This document shows positions 1 to 11,607 of a stretch of DNA of 64,000 nt, piece after piece (position 1 is the stretch's first letter; each line of letters opens with the position of its first letter). The notes beneath the pieces were generated by a model. It was not told the origin of the DNA and ran no database searches. It worked only from the letters and a program-made list of their open reading frames with translations. Origin of the DNA: Bretschneidera sinensis (lineage: Eukaryota; Streptophyta; Magnoliopsida; Brassicales; Akaniaceae); the NCBI GenBank assembly GCA_023935145.1, contig CM043698.1, positions 149,111,625 through 149,175,624 on the forward strand, written 5' to 3'. The position numbers and the translations under genes are program-made.

Positions 1-657
1 GGGAAACTTATTTATCTCTCCCATACACGGCCTGACATCGCCTATGCAGTGAGTGTAGTAAGCCAATTCATGCATTGTCCAAGTGAAGATCATATGAATG
101 CGTTGATTCGGATTCTCCGATACCTAAAGTCCTTCCCTGGAAAAGGACTCATGTTCTCGAGAAACAATTATTTAAGGGTTGAAGGTTATACAGATGCTGA
201 CTGGGCAGAGAATATTTCAAATAGAAAATCCACCTCAGGCTATTTCACGTTTGTTGGAGCGAACCTAGTTACATGGAGAAGTAAGAAGCAAAAGGTGGTA
301 GCATTATCAAGTGCTGAAGCCGAGTTTCGTGGGATGGCTAAAGGTTTGTGTGAGCTTCTCTGGCTTCGAAGACTTTTAACCGAAATTGGCTTTGCCCCAA
401 GCTGTGAGATGGACTTATTCTGTGATAACAAGGCTGTTATTGACATTTCTCATAATCCAGTCCAGCATGATCGGACCAAACATGTGGAAGTAAATCGACA
501 CTTCATCAAACAAAATCTTGAGGCCAAGACAATTCGATTTCCGTTTGTTAAGTCCGAAGACCAGTTGGCAGATATACTTACAAAAGATGTATGTAGCAAG
601 AGCTTCTACAACTCACTCGGCAAGTTGGGCATTAGAGATCTATATGCACCAACTTGA
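1..657 (+). CDS. Ty1/copia RNase H and pol C-terminus (partial)
   Basis: The reading frame is open from the first base, so the element continues beyond the left edge. It begins in the end of the reverse transcriptase (the RPDIAYAV motif of copia pol) and runs into the copia RNase H domain. Visible RNase H motifs are YTDADW, the RKSTSGY block, WRSKKQ, LSSAEAEF, CDN and the conserved C-terminal TKH and DILTK segments. The domain removes the RNA strand during cDNA synthesis. The stop lies just before a purine-rich tract (GAGGGGGAG) and the 3' LTR, the normal copia order. No stop or frameshift interrupts the visible part, so this copy is better kept than most others here. Whether the whole element is intact cannot be judged. 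Confidence 0.92.
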   Translation, partial: GKLIYLSHTRPDIAYAVSVVSQFMHCPSEDHMNALIRILRYLKSFPGKGLMFSRNNYLRVEGYTDADWAENISNRKSTSGYFTFVGANLVTWRSKKQKVVALSSAEAEFRGMAKGLCELLWLRRLLTEIGFAPSCEMDLFCDNKAVIDISHNPVQHDRTKHVEVNRHFIKQNLEAKTIRFPFVKSEDQLADILTKDVCSKSFYNSLGKLGIRDLYAPT

Positions 658-664
658 GGGGGAG

Positions 665-861
665 TGTTGGTGTGAGCTATCCTCAGAGAAATTATAGTTG
701 GGAGTTTTGGATACAAATCCCTCAATTATATGGTCAGCTGTCAATTTAGCCATGATATATGTATAGCCAAATATAGATGTGTTCCTCTGTTATATATCCA
801 TTCACCCTTGTAAAGAAATAAAAGAAAAAAAGATTCTGTCAAATCTTTATACATTCTGTCA
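665..861 (+). repeat. Probable 3' LTR of the copia element at the left edge
   Basis: The purine-rich tract after the RNase H stop is followed at once by TGTTGGTGTG, the expected TG start of an LTR. A TG...CA-bounded segment would end near base 861 at CTGTCA. The partner LTR lies outside the window, so the right boundary is a guess and no target duplication can be tested. Confidence 0.55.
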
Positions 862-2099
862 TGTAGCAGGAGATGTTGGCAGATAACTAAGATATTCTGC
901 CATTCTATTTATATGGAATAATTAAATTGTTAGGATTCTCAGTGGTAAACATAGGGAGCAGGGTATTTTGGTTTTGTTCTTCTTCTTATTTCTGTTCTTT
1001 GGGAAAAGTTTAAAATGTAGCTAATTTAAGGTTTCTAGGGTTCACCCAATATGTTGTAACGGTCTTAAACTAGCCATAGGCAAACGTGCTCTAGTATCCA
1101 TGTCAGTCCCCATAGCACCCAATGATTATGGACCTAGAATAGTTGGACTTTGAAGCCTTATCTCTTTGGAAAGGTTTAGTTGGGGTCTCTCTCCATCATC
1201 TTATGGAGGATACATATTATTATGGGGGGTTACTATTCATTTGAGTTTTGTTGGGCACTATTCCTTTTGTCTCTTCAAACAACTGAAAGTGGTTGCTGAA
1301 GTCAACTACTTGGATCTTGAAAATTTCCAATGTGGATCTGTTCTTTTAGTTTTTATTTAATTTTTTTTTGTTAAACTACTGCCTTTGAAAATTGAGCATG
1401 AAACATACCACCTTAGTAAATATGAATGCATAGGTTTAACAAATTTCTGTGAGTACCAAATACCCATGCTGCTTTCTAAATCTGCTTTTAGTCTTTACCA
1501 TTTAACAAAATGGCACTTTGACTGGACACCTACTTTCGTCTACGGATTTTGTAAAAATTGTTTCATTTTCTTCCATTACGCTTTTAAGAGGATATTTACC
1601 TGAGAAAAGAAAGGTGAATCTCAACACTCAGTTTCAGAACATGCCTCTAAAAAATGAGTACGGTCCTTTCATGATGAGTAGTTACCTACCTTCCTATCCC
1701 TAAATATCATTTCCAAATATATCTGTATTTTTTGGAAATTGTAGCTCTGCTCAATTTGCTCAAATATAGAAGACACAGGGTCATGTGAGAACATGTTCTG
1801 ATGAAGATTAGTTCACCTTTTAATGATTGGAGTACTCAAATAAAATGGTTTTGCAGAAACAAGGAGATAACCATATATCTTTATCAATCGAGGAGAAGCC
1901 TTCGTATTGTGGGAACTTATTTAGTGAAACTAAAGACATACTTCCACTACTGACTATATTGCTAACGTTCTATCTCAACATGAATCCTGATAAACTGAAT
2001 GAACCTGATCTATACTAAGTGTGGATTGATTGACCATTATACAAGGCAGGGTGAGGCCTTCCGGGATCACAAAGAGTGTTCTCAGCCGGAGGGCTGTGC
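862..2099. other. No recognised gene; flank upstream of the ubiquitin protease remnant
   Basis: About 1.2 kb with short uninformative open frames and no domain I recognise. It may hold the 5' part of the decayed ubiquitin protease gene that follows, but I could not identify its N-terminal exon or a convincing upstream MYND half. Confidence 0.4.
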
Positions 2100-3536
2100 T
2101 TTGTCCATGACTCAATTGATTGCTCCGGGAAGTGCCAGATAATTCACTGGAGGCAAGCTCATAAGCAAGAATGCCAACTAGTGGAGACTACCAGTTGCTC
2201 ATCTCTGGAATTTGCCTCAAGTGAAGACTCCATTCTGCTCAATGACGGCATGAACTTACAGTTGTGTGGTTATAATATTAAACAGACTGTGATGGAGAAA
2301 GCACCTCCAGATGATACAGTTCATTCTTCAACAAGTACTGGTGCCTTTGCTAGCGTGGATTGCTATGCAGGCAATAACTCTCAAGTCTCCATGCTAGGGA
2401 GAAGAACTACAGACAAGCGATGCTCTCGTAAATCCAACAGAGAACCGTCAAAAAGAGGGAATTGTGCTGTACTTGATTCATCTGAAGAAACCTATTGGAA
2501 TGGTGCTAGTGCTAATAATAGTTCATCAAAGGAGGGTTTTATAAGGCATAAGGTTCTTATCTTTAAGTTTCTTATTTCATATGCATTACTTTTCTGAAAT
2601 CATCTTATAGCTTCTGATAGTTATGATAACTTGTTAATGCAGTCGAGAACTAGTGACTCTGATGTATCAGAAGAAATTCTCAAAAAGCACCATGTCAGCA
2701 ACTCTAACATGCATATTAATGAACAAGCTACAGCAAGAAGTACCACACATGAAAGTCGTAAACACCAAGGCCAACATGGGAACGTGTTAGAACCAAGAAG
2801 CAACTGTGGATCTTCTGACTCTTCATATTCTGCAAAATTCGGGGCAAGTGTTCATGAAACTGAAACTGAATTTATTCAGAATGGAGGAAATTCACTTAGA
2901 GGGGACTGTACTTTTAATAATGAAACTTCCAAATTGAACTGTTCTTTGGAAACAACAGCTGTGAGGGGAGGTGTGAAACCTAAGAGTGCGTTGAATTCTC
3001 AAATCAAAATTGTGAAATTGCCAAAATCAACAGTGAAAATGTCTGGCGAACATTCATGCTCAGAAACAAAAAGGAAGGAACAAATTGCAGATGGATCAAG
3101 TAGGTTTTGTGGATCCATTTTCTTGATATATCCTTGCTCTTGCACTTTCTCTAACTTTGTGTTGGTAATGCAGAACTTGTTAGGATCAAGGGTACCATCC
3201 CGGCACAAGAAAGCAATGGGATGGCAAGCATGGGAATTATGAAGATGATGGGTTTAAGAAAGTCAACAAAATTTTTCAGACAGAATGGGTCAGAACAATG
3301 TGATAATAGACACAAGAAAATGAAAGTCAGTTCCCTCTACATGTATCTATGTAGTATATATAGATCTTTCCTTTGTAAACTGTTAGTATTTTTATTGGGT
3401 TCCTGGGTTGTGGATGCAATTGTTAATTCATTATTTGCTATCCTATTGTCTCAGATGCTTTTTCCTTGCGAGGAATTTGTGAAGTTAGTGTGAAGTCTCT
3501 GACTTATCACATAGGGGCCTTCTAAATTGTGGGAAC
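2100..3536 (+). pseudogene. Ubiquitin-specific protease (UBP15/16/17-like), 5' exons, broken
   Basis: UBP15/16/17-type enzymes remove ubiquitin and carry an N-terminal MYND zinc finger before the UCH protease domain. The C-terminal half of the MYND finger is clear (CSGKCQIIHW then HKQEC, near 2119-2180); the N-terminal cysteine pairs are not. The likely exons are 2100-2552, 2643-3113, 3174-3325 and 3455-3536, with GT and AG at most borders. The middle exons encode a Ser-rich, low-complexity linker that varies in this family. The last exon starts with the family motif MLFPCEEFVK. It then needs a frame change near 3486-3489 to read CEVSDLSHRGLLNCGN, the start of the UCH domain. No GT donor sits directly after that exon (AACATGT), so splicing looks lost. 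The protein continues at 9255 after a copia-filled intron. A multi-lesion pseudogene fits best. Confidence 0.75.
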
Positions 3537-3781
3537 ATGTACTTCTATCATTATTTATGCCTTTCACTATATTCTATCACAAATTTAGGAATAGCATCTT
3601 AATGGAAAGGCATGAAGATTTTCTGATTAATATATGCAAACTAGAACTAAAACAAATATTTATATCTTGGTTGGCATATGTAGCTTAGAAGTGAAATAAA
3701 AGTAACCTCAATATTATGTTGCACATGCTCTTCCCCCAACTAAAACAAGAGGTAGAATTTATTTATTTCATTTAGTTGAGT

Positions 3782-3965
3782 TGTAATCTAGGGTTTAGGT
3801 TAGATATGAGAGAGAGAAAGAGAGAAGAAGATGGAGAAGAAAGGTTTATGGTTTATTCACTAACCCTTCACTTGCTAACATATTATTTATATATGAGATA
3901 GATAAGTCCAAATACAAAACTACCCTTCAGGAAAAATAAAGGAAATAAAAATAATAACTCTAACA
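3782..3965 (-). repeat. 3' LTR of the antisense copia element
   Basis: A 184-bp repeat beginning TGTAATCTAGG and ending CTCTAACA on the + strand, matched by 8905-9088 with scattered substitutions. On the - strand it is directly preceded by the purine-rich CTTGAAGAAGAG (3966-3977), the expected polypurine tract, which overlaps the pol stop codon. Confidence 0.88.
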
Positions 3966-3972
3966 CTCTTCT

Positions 3973-6900
3973 TCAAGTTGGAGCATACAAATCAAATATG
4001 CTCAGCTTGGAATACAATTGCTGGAATGATGTACGAGCCAAGAAGTTCTGTGAGAATATCACCAAGCTGATCACCCGAATGAACATATGGAGTAATAAGC
4101 TCCTTCCGGAGCAATATGTCTCGAATAAAGTGACAATCCACTTCAATATGCTTGGTACATTCATGAAAGACGGGATTATTAGCAATAAAAATAGCAGCTT
4201 GATTATCACAATACATCTCCATAGAAACAAAAACAACAATACCAAGGTCACGAAGGAGAGCACGAACCCACAACATTTCAGAAGCCGTATGAGCCATAGC
4301 TCGATACTCAGACTCATCACTAGAATGAGCAACAACATTTTGCTTCTTACTCCTCCAAGTAACAAAATTTCCACCAACAAAGGTATAATAACCGGACGTA
4401 GACCGCCGATCAGAACGAGAACCAGCCCAGTCAGCATCACTAAAGCCAGTGATAGAAAGAGAAGTAGAGGGTTTATACAACAAGCCTCTACCGGGGGTAC
4501 CCTTCAGATAATGGAGAATACGACAAACAACATCAAAATGAGGTTATCGAGGAGCATGCATGTACTGACTAACGACACCAACGGCATAGGTAATGTCAGG
4601 GTGAGTAACAGTAAGATAGATTAACTTTCCAACTAACCGACGATATCGACCAACATCAACAAACAGATCACCCTGCTCACTATCAAGTTTTGCTGCAGAG
4701 TCCATAGGAGTATCTATAAGGCATGAGCCTAAGAGACCGGTTTCAGACAAAAGGTTAAGGACATATTTCCATTGGGAAAGGGAAAGACCCCAAGAAGAGC
4801 GAGCAATTTCAATCCCAAGAAAATATTGAAGAGCACCCAAGTCCTTAGTATGGAACTGCTGGCCCAAATAGCACTTCAAATCAGCAATGCTAGTTGAATC
4901 ACTCCCAGAAACAATAATGTCATCCACATAAACAATCAAAACAATGGTGCCAGCAGTGGAATGACGAACAAAGACGGAATGATCAGAGGTGGAACGTTGG
5001 AACCCATATGCAAGAACAACACTGAACTGATCAAACCAAGCTTGAGGAGACTGTTTCAAACCATACAAGGCCTTCTTTAAACGACATACAAGATGGCCAT
5101 TCCCAACAACAACATATCCCGGTGGTTGGTCCACATACACTTCTTCCTGAAGATCACCATGAAGGAAAGCATTCTTGATATCAAGTTGATACAAAGGCCA
5201 AGAACGATTAACAGCTACTGAGAGCAAAATGTGAACAGAGTTTAGGCGAGCAACAGGGGAAAAGGTCTCCAAGTAGTCAACACTATAGGTTTGGATATAG
5301 CCTTTCGCAACCAACCGCGCTTTAAGACGTTAATAGAACCATCAAAAAGATACTTAACAGTATAAACCCAACGACAACCCACTGTCTGTTTTCTTGGAGG
5401 AAAGGGAGTAAGCTCCCAGGTGTGGTTCTTGTGAAGAGCACTCATTTCCTCATCCATAACTTATTTCCAACCAGAAGAAGATAATGCCTACTTATAGGAT
5501 GAAAGAACAGAAATAGAGGACAAAGAACAAGCAAAAGACTGCAAACAAGGTGAAAGACGACTATAAGACAAGAAATAAGCAATAGGATGTTGTGTACAAG
5601 TTCTTTTACCTCGGCGTAGAGCAATAGGTAAATCATTGGTGTTCGAGGAATGAGATAAAACAGGATCCTCAGACCTTGAAGCTATAGGAACAGGGCCATA
5701 AGAAATAACACGCCTATCTTGAGATCGGTGGCATACCTGTAATGAAAGGTTAGAAGGAGCTAAGGAAACCGGAGTAGTGACCATAGGTTGAGACATGGGC
5801 ATTGGAAGAGTAGGAGAGGGAAAAGAACGCTCCCCCTCACAACAAGATATGAGATCTGAAAATAGACTCTCACCTTAGGAGGAAAAGAATGGAGTAGACT
5901 CAAAAAATGTGGCATCAGCACTCACAAAGTAGCGACGAGAATCAGGACTGTAACAATGATAGCCTTTTTTAGTACTGGAATACCCAAGGAAGACACATTT
6001 TTGAGCTCGAGGAGATAATTTATCCTGACCCAAATCAAGCACATGAACAAAAGTAACACAACCAAAAACCCGAGGAGTGAGGGAAAAAGGAGGCTGAGTA
6101 GGATAAACAAGAGAAAAAATGAACTTATGATTTAAAACAGTAGAAGACATGCGATTAATGAGATAACAAGCAGTTGAAACAGCATCGCCTAAAAAATGTT
6201 TAGGTACCTTCATATTGAACATTAAAGTGTGAGCAATATCAAGTAAATGGCGGTGTTTCCACTCACCCACACCATTTTGCTGGGAAGTGTGAGAACAACT
6301 AGTCTGATGAATAATGCCTCTATCAATGCAAAATGAATTCATAATGGTCTGGGTATACTCTAAGGCATTATCAGATCGAAAAATCTTAATACGCTTATTA
6401 AATTGAACCAGAATTTCATTATAAAATTGAAGAACAATTCTATGCAATTCAGACCTCTCTTTCATTAAAAACAACCAAGTCATTCGGGAATAATCATCAA
6501 CAAAAACAATAAAATAACGAAAACCACTCAAAGTAGCAATTCGAGATGGACCCCAAATATTTGTATGAACCAAAGCAAATGACTTAAACTGACGATCATG
6601 AGTATTACTAGGAAAAGAACTACGGTGATGCTTCCCTAGTTAACATGCCTCACACTCTAATTTAGACAAAGAACTCAATAAGGGAATAGCAGTCTTCAAT
6701 TTAGCCAAAGATGGATGACCTAAGCGGAAGTGCCACTGAAGAGGAGAAACTGTAGCAGATAAACTGGATGAACTGAGAGATAGGAATTCACCAGGATCCA
6801 AAAGATAAAGATCGTCCTTCTTATGCCCCGAACCAATCTTCTTCTTGGTCTTGAGGTCCTAAAAAATACAAGTAGGGGTGAAAAGAATTTCACACTGTAA

Positions 6901-7245
6901 CACTTTTGTCAACTGACTAACAGAGAGTAAATTTAAGAGAAAATTAGGAATATAAAGACTAGAAAGTAAAGAGAGAGAGGTGGTGGGATGGAAAACACCT
7001 TGTCTATGAATAGGCCGAGAAGAGCCATCAACTAACACGACATGATGATTAGCAAGTGTTAAATCAGAAAAACAAGATGATAAACCAGATATATTTTTGG
7101 TAGCACCAGAATCAATAATCCATGAAGAGGGAGAAGCTGCGACACATGAAATATTCCCTTAATTAGCTAAGGTAGTAGTAGAGGAGGAAGAAGGCTGTAA
7201 AGAAGAAAGTGCACTGTGCAAGTGCTGGATGAGAAGCTCGCCAAG
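3973..7245 (-). pseudogene. Copia pol: protease, integrase, RT and RNase H, disrupted
   Basis: Read from 7245 downward. The protease has the IIDSGA active site near 7120. The integrase zinc-binding region follows, then the integrase core (about 6573-5875). In the core the usual first catalytic Asp of HTDIWG is Asn (HTNIWG), the second Asp is in FRSDN, and a Glu is kept in the QQNG segment. The RT (about 5457-4544) has an intact YVDD. RNase H (about 4483-3992) shows FSDADW, WRSKKQ and CDN motifs. Stops occur after the protease and between integrase and RT, and a frameshift near 4000 separates RNase H from its normal C-terminus. With a changed integrase Asp and several stops this copy cannot transpose by itself. 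Confidence 0.88.
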
Positions 7246-8235
7246 TTAAGTATTGAATGTATCACGAGAACCAGAACTAGAAGAAGCAGATCCAACAGAG
7301 GTGGATTGTGACTGTACCATACTTGGAGACTGTGCTACACCATCACTGACTTGATTCACATAATTCGGCTTACCATATTTCTGAAAGCAATAAGGTTCAG
7401 TGTGATTTGTACCCCCACAATAATTGTACTTTCTGTCACTATTTCCACCAACGCGACCACCACCACCACGAAAATTACGGACTCCACGGCCACCGCGGAA
7501 ACCACCACAAAATCCTCCACGGCCTCCACTGTTAGAGACCAAGGCAGTAGTCTCTGAAGAAGTAACAGGGGAACTAATCAAGGGAGAATGTTGTCCTAGG
7601 GAAGAATGCAATAACCGAGAATAAGCATTAGCAGCCGTAGGCAAGGTCTCACTTGTAAGGATCTGATATTTAAAGCCACGAAGATCAGATTCCAAACCAG
7701 ACAATAAGCTAGCAATCATAAACTCATCCCATTGCTTCTTCTGCTGCTCTAAATTAGTGGTAAAAGGCCTATGCTGCAATAATTGATCCCACAAATTCTT
7801 AAATATGCTATAATACTCAGCTAAAGGTTTCCCAGACTGTTTGGTGATGAAAATTTTCTCATAGAGCTCATACACACAAGAAACATTACTCTAATGAGAA
7901 AATGACTCTGTAATTGAGTCCCAAATTTTCTTGGAGTAGTCACACATTTCAACGGTGGTAGCAATATCGGGATCCATACTATGCCATAACAATCCCATAA
8001 CAGCAGAGTCCTCACAGATCCAATCTTCATAAGTTGGATCACTGGCACTAGGAGGATTTTCAGTCATATACTTCAACTTTCGATGTGCACGTAAATAAAC
8101 TCTAACTGCATGTGCCCAAGCCATGTAATTCAGACCATTCAACTTTTTCGAAGTGATAAATTTAGGCAAATCATTGTTAACATTAAAAATTGGGAGTTTT
8201 TCTTCAGTCTTAATGCTAGATTTCTCTTCTGCCAT
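7246..8235 (-). pseudogene. Copia gag, interrupted by one in-frame stop
   Basis: The start chosen is the ATG at 8235-8233 (MAEEKSSIKTEE). The N-terminal half has the copia gag signature NGLNYMAWAHAVRVYL. A stop near 7891 splits the frame, which continues in the same phase to 7246, so this is a point lesion. The C-terminal half is Gly/Arg-rich (GGRGG repeats near 7450-7540), followed by a zinc knuckle reading YNYCGGTNHTEPYC in which the first Cys of the C-x2-C-x4-H-x4-C pattern appears as Tyr. Gag forms the cytoplasmic particle that packages element RNA. Confidence 0.85.
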
Positions 8236-8883
8236 CTCAAACACAAGGTTCAAACAACAAAAACAAATCTTATACTAAACCAACATACCTTTAAATCAGT
8301 CAAAGAAGCAGTAACAAACTTGAGAAAAGGTAAACCTCCCAAAACACTTGAGAAATCCACAAGAAGATCAACAAACTGATTGAAAGACACATAAACAGCC
8401 CTTTTTACATAGCAAGATGAATTAGAGCAAAGCTATAACCACCATACCAAAGCAGCAAAACCAGGAAACCATGAAAATAGAGGCCATACTTCAAGAAAAA
8501 ACACAGCTGACTCTTCAAATCATATAAAAAAATAATCAATTGTGATCCAAACATCAAAACAACACCAAAGCCACTCAAGAATCACATAGTCGGCACCCAT
8601 AGAGACTACCCCAAGCAAAAAAGTCCCAAAAACTGAAGTTTTTTAAAAATCACTTTAAAATCTGGAAAAATGAAAGAAAAATTCGAAAACCATACCAAAC
8701 GACCTCGGATCGCGACGAAACTTCACCAAAAATTTTCCCTAGGTGAGTCAACCAGATTGGGGGGATCAACTCACCTTGCTGACATCAACATCTACATTGA
8801 TGACATCAGCAGATATGTGTTGATGATTTCTTATTGTGTTCCTCATCTATTCTTCAGATTTGTCACATAATGATCGATTAGGA

Positions 8884-8896
8884 GGCTATGATACCA
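8884..8896 (-). other. Primer binding site (tRNA-Met type)
   Basis: On the - strand the sequence reads TGGTATCATAGCC, one base from the usual TGGTATCAGAGC complement of initiator tRNA-Met. It sits 8 bp inside the 5' LTR, where minus-strand synthesis is primed. Confidence 0.75.
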
Positions 8897-8904
8897 AGTT
8901 AAGT

Positions 8905-9088
8905 TGTAATCTAGGGTTTAGGTTAGATATAAGAGAGAAGAAGAGAGAAGAAGATGGAGAAAAAGGTTTAGGGTTTATTCACTTAACCCTTCACCTGCTA
9001 ACATATTATTTATATATGAGATAAATACTTCCAAGTACAAAACTACCCTTCAGGAAAAATAAAGGAAATGAAAATAATAACTCTAACA
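8905..9088 (-). repeat. 5' LTR of the antisense copia element
   Basis: A 184-bp partner of 3782-3965. It lies next to the primer binding site, which identifies it as the 5' LTR of a - strand element. Confidence 0.88.
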
Positions 9089-9254
9089 CAATTATTTGTA
9101 AATGGAAAGTTTAGTGCATAAATCATAATATGAGCATGTGGATTCATAACATAACGATACCTTCTGTTTGTACACATAAAAGTTATAGGGGCATATTTTT
9201 TCTTAGCACCTTGTGTGTGATTCTATGTATTAATTTATAATTTTTATTTTGCAG

Positions 9255-10211
9255 TTGCTATGCTAACGCTGTGTTACAGTGTTTAACCTGCACAAAGCCT
9301 CTGATAATCTATTTGCTCCGTAGATCGCATTCAAGAGCCAGTACTTATATTTCTTGCTTCTCCTCATTGTTAATTGGGAATAAAGTATTGTTAAATTATT
9401 CTTCCGGCCCTCTCGTGACTTTTATTATCTATTATATGCATGATAGGTTGTGGGAAAGATTGGTGTCTTACATGTGAACTTGAGCAACATGTAATGATGT
9501 TAAGAGAAAGTGGGGGCCCTCTGTCTCCTAGCAGAATCCTTTTGCATATGCGGAATTTTAATTGCCAGATTGGTGATGGAAGTCAGGAAGATGCTCATGA
9601 ATTTTTAAGGTCATTCAAGATTTACTAGCTAATTTTTATCCTAAACTTTTATTTTCTCTATACCATTGCTGCTTCTCTTCACTCCATTTTACCATATGAA
9701 AAGATTTAATTTAAAAAAAATTGGACTTCGATATTTGGATGGAAGAATGGATTGTTCATGTTTCTTTCTTTAAAGGTCTAATTTCATAAATGTTGTGGTC
9801 TCTATCGAGGCTTTTGATTGCCTCTATGCAATCCATATGTTTGGAGGGCCTGGTTGGGGAGGGCAAGGTCGATCCTAGATTGCAAGAAATAACTTTTATA
9901 CAACATGCTTTTGGTGGGCATCTTCGTTCAAAGGTGTTTAGTTCTCTTTCTTTCTTGTAACTTTGGTTATAGTAGTATCTTTATAACCTTTCTATTTTTT
10001 TAATCTTTATTTCTACTCTTTTCTAACCTGAATGTCAGTTTCAATGCAATCAGGTTAAGTGTCTAAGGTGTTATCATGAGTCAGAAAGATATGAAAACAC
10101 CATGGATCTTACATTAGAGATATATGGTTGGGTTGAGTCATTGGAGGATGCACTGACTCAGTTTACAACCCCTAAAGATTTGGATGGAGAGAACATTTAT
10201 GGATGTGGAAG
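9255..10211 (+). pseudogene. Ubiquitin-specific protease, catalytic-domain exons, 3' end lost
   Basis: Continues the gene of 2100-3536. Exons with consensus-like borders are 9255-9340, 9447-9609, about 9810-9933 and 10054-10211. The first encodes CYANAVLQCL, which holds the catalytic Cys of the UCH Cys box. The next gives CGKDWCLTCELEQH and the GDGSQEDAHEF block. The third gives ASMQSICLEG and the FGGHLRSK stretch. The fourth gives the VKCLRCYHESERYEN zinc-ribbon half and TMDLTLEI. The second Cys pair, the catalytic His box and the C-terminus should follow but do not appear after the gypsy composite that starts 108 bp downstream. I searched 34719 onward for the next exon and did not recognise it. 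The exons are open, so loss of the 3' end and the lesions in the first half define the pseudogene. Confidence 0.82.
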
Positions 10212-10318
10212 GTCTGATAATTTTGTTTGAGACCTTGAATATGATGTCATTATATCTAATTCTTGTATAAGTTTAGGTTTAATAGTATAAACTTGTGTAA
10301 CTCACTGGCTAGGCATAT

Positions 10319-11093
10319 TGATGAGGGCACGACTAACAAATAGGAGGCGGATCCTATTCAAGTTCCAATTAGTCCAGTTACAAGGACTCGAGCTAAAAGG
10401 TTCAAAGAAACTCTCAATGGGTTGATTCAACACATTTGGACTAAGAACCATCTTTGAGGGCCCAAGGATGATGCTATACGTGATCCACAAGGATGAGTTT
10501 CTATAATTCAAGCTTTGAAATAATCTAGCAACTCAAGATTGTGAATTAAAATCTTAGTTTCCCAAAATCAGAGACTTACTCATTTTGGTTGGCTCATCAA
10601 GGAAAATGGTTGGCTGCAATTTTTCTTATTACGTTTTCTTAATTGTTTCCTTATTAATTTAATTATTGAATTATAAGGCTTGCATACCAATTTAGGTACT
10701 TTCCTTTTTTGGATTTTAGGTTACCAGAATTCAGTTACCAGAATTGAATTTAGGTTTGTTTCCTATTCCTTAGTTTCCTTTTCCTAATTGGTTACGAATT
10801 CTCATGTATTTAAATAGCTAATGGCTTTTTGGAATAAGACAATTCATATTTCGTTCATACTTGTGAGAGAAAATTCTTTTTGGTTATTTTAGAACTTCTA
10901 AACTTATCGGAGTTTCCGTGGCGTTCATCTTCGACTTATCAATCAATCCTTCCATCATTGATTGGGGCGTCTTCATCATACCAAGGTTCTTGCTTCAATA
11001 TAAGCAACGGGTCGCGGTCTCACATAAATTTGTTTCTAGACGATCTGGTAATCCTTCTTGATCCATAAATTTCATAGTTCTTGGCGTGGATCA
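10319..11093 (+). repeat. LTR 1 of the gypsy composite (+ oriented)
   Basis: A 775-bp TG...CA repeat running from TGATGAGGGCACG to GGCGTGGATCA. Its start is fixed by the third copy, where TGATGAGGACACGG directly follows a polypurine tract. The first 150 bp still encode the end of the gypsy polyprotein (PVTRTRAKRFKET...), because that reading frame extends into the LTR. CATAT precedes it and the primer binding site follows 7 bp after its end. Confidence 0.85.
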
Positions 11094-11100
11094 TTTCATT

Positions 11101-11112
11101 TGGTATCAGAGC
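11101..11112 (+). other. Primer binding site (tRNA-Met)
   Basis: TGGTATCAGAGC, the standard complement of the initiator tRNA-Met 3' end, 7 bp after LTR 1. Confidence 0.88.
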
Positions 11113-11607
11113 AGGTTCTAGTTGCAGGTTTACTTATCTTTTGTTCTATTTTCTTGAGGAAGAAAAAAAGTGAAAAAAGGTGGAAATTCAAAAAAAAAAA
11201 AAAAAATTTCTAGTTCAAAAAATGTGTGATATTTAGATTCAATCCTTTCAATTATTGTTTCAATTTCTTATCTTTGTTTTCCTTTTATCAATTCCAAAAA
11301 TATGAATTTATTTGTGAGTTGTTGGTGAATTGTTGCTGGAAACTTTGATACTTGTTTGGTTAGTTTGATAAGAACCTATAGAGGATTATTACGAGTGGAA
11401 AAAAGGCAAGAGTGGTGAGCACATAAGAGGGTAAAAGCCAATATGATTTTTGTGTAAAAAACATGAGTGAAATTGAGTGACTCATTCTCTGAGCGAAACA
11501 CATGAGGGAGTGTGTGAGGTCCTTTTATCCTTCTTTTTTTTCTAACCTTGTTTTTTTTTTTTGCAGCAAACATCTTAGACAACAAGAACAAAAATAATTC
11601 TGGAGAT
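11113..11607 (+). other. Gypsy 5' leader
   Basis: About 500 bp between primer binding site and gag start, AT-rich with a run of A near 11191-11207. No gene is seen. This is the usual untranslated leader of a gypsy element. Confidence 0.6.

Larger units (their letters stand above)
3782..9088 (-). mobile_element. Complete antisense Ty1/copia element in the ubiquitin protease intron
   Basis: Two 184-bp TG...CA direct repeats bound a - strand gag-pol of normal copia order (gag, protease, integrase, RT, RNase H). A primer binding site complementary to tRNA-Met lies next to the right LTR and a purine tract next to the left LTR. The flanking 5-mers (TGAGT and CAATT) do not match, so a target-site duplication is absent or decayed. 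It lies between ubiquitin protease exons at 3536 and 9255, in opposite orientation to that gene. Several stops and frameshifts make it non-autonomous today. Confidence 0.9.

Noticed and set aside
3998..4624. A 208-codon + strand open frame
   Set aside because: It is the antisense shadow of the copia RNase H and RT on the - strand.
10319..10452. A stranded 3' fragment of a separate gypsy pol upstream of an LTR that would start at TGATCCACAAGG (10481)
   Set aside because: The same fragment starts at the identical base at both outer ends, and in LTR A it follows a polypurine tract. It is therefore the first part of the LTR, overlapped by the pol frame, and not a separate element.
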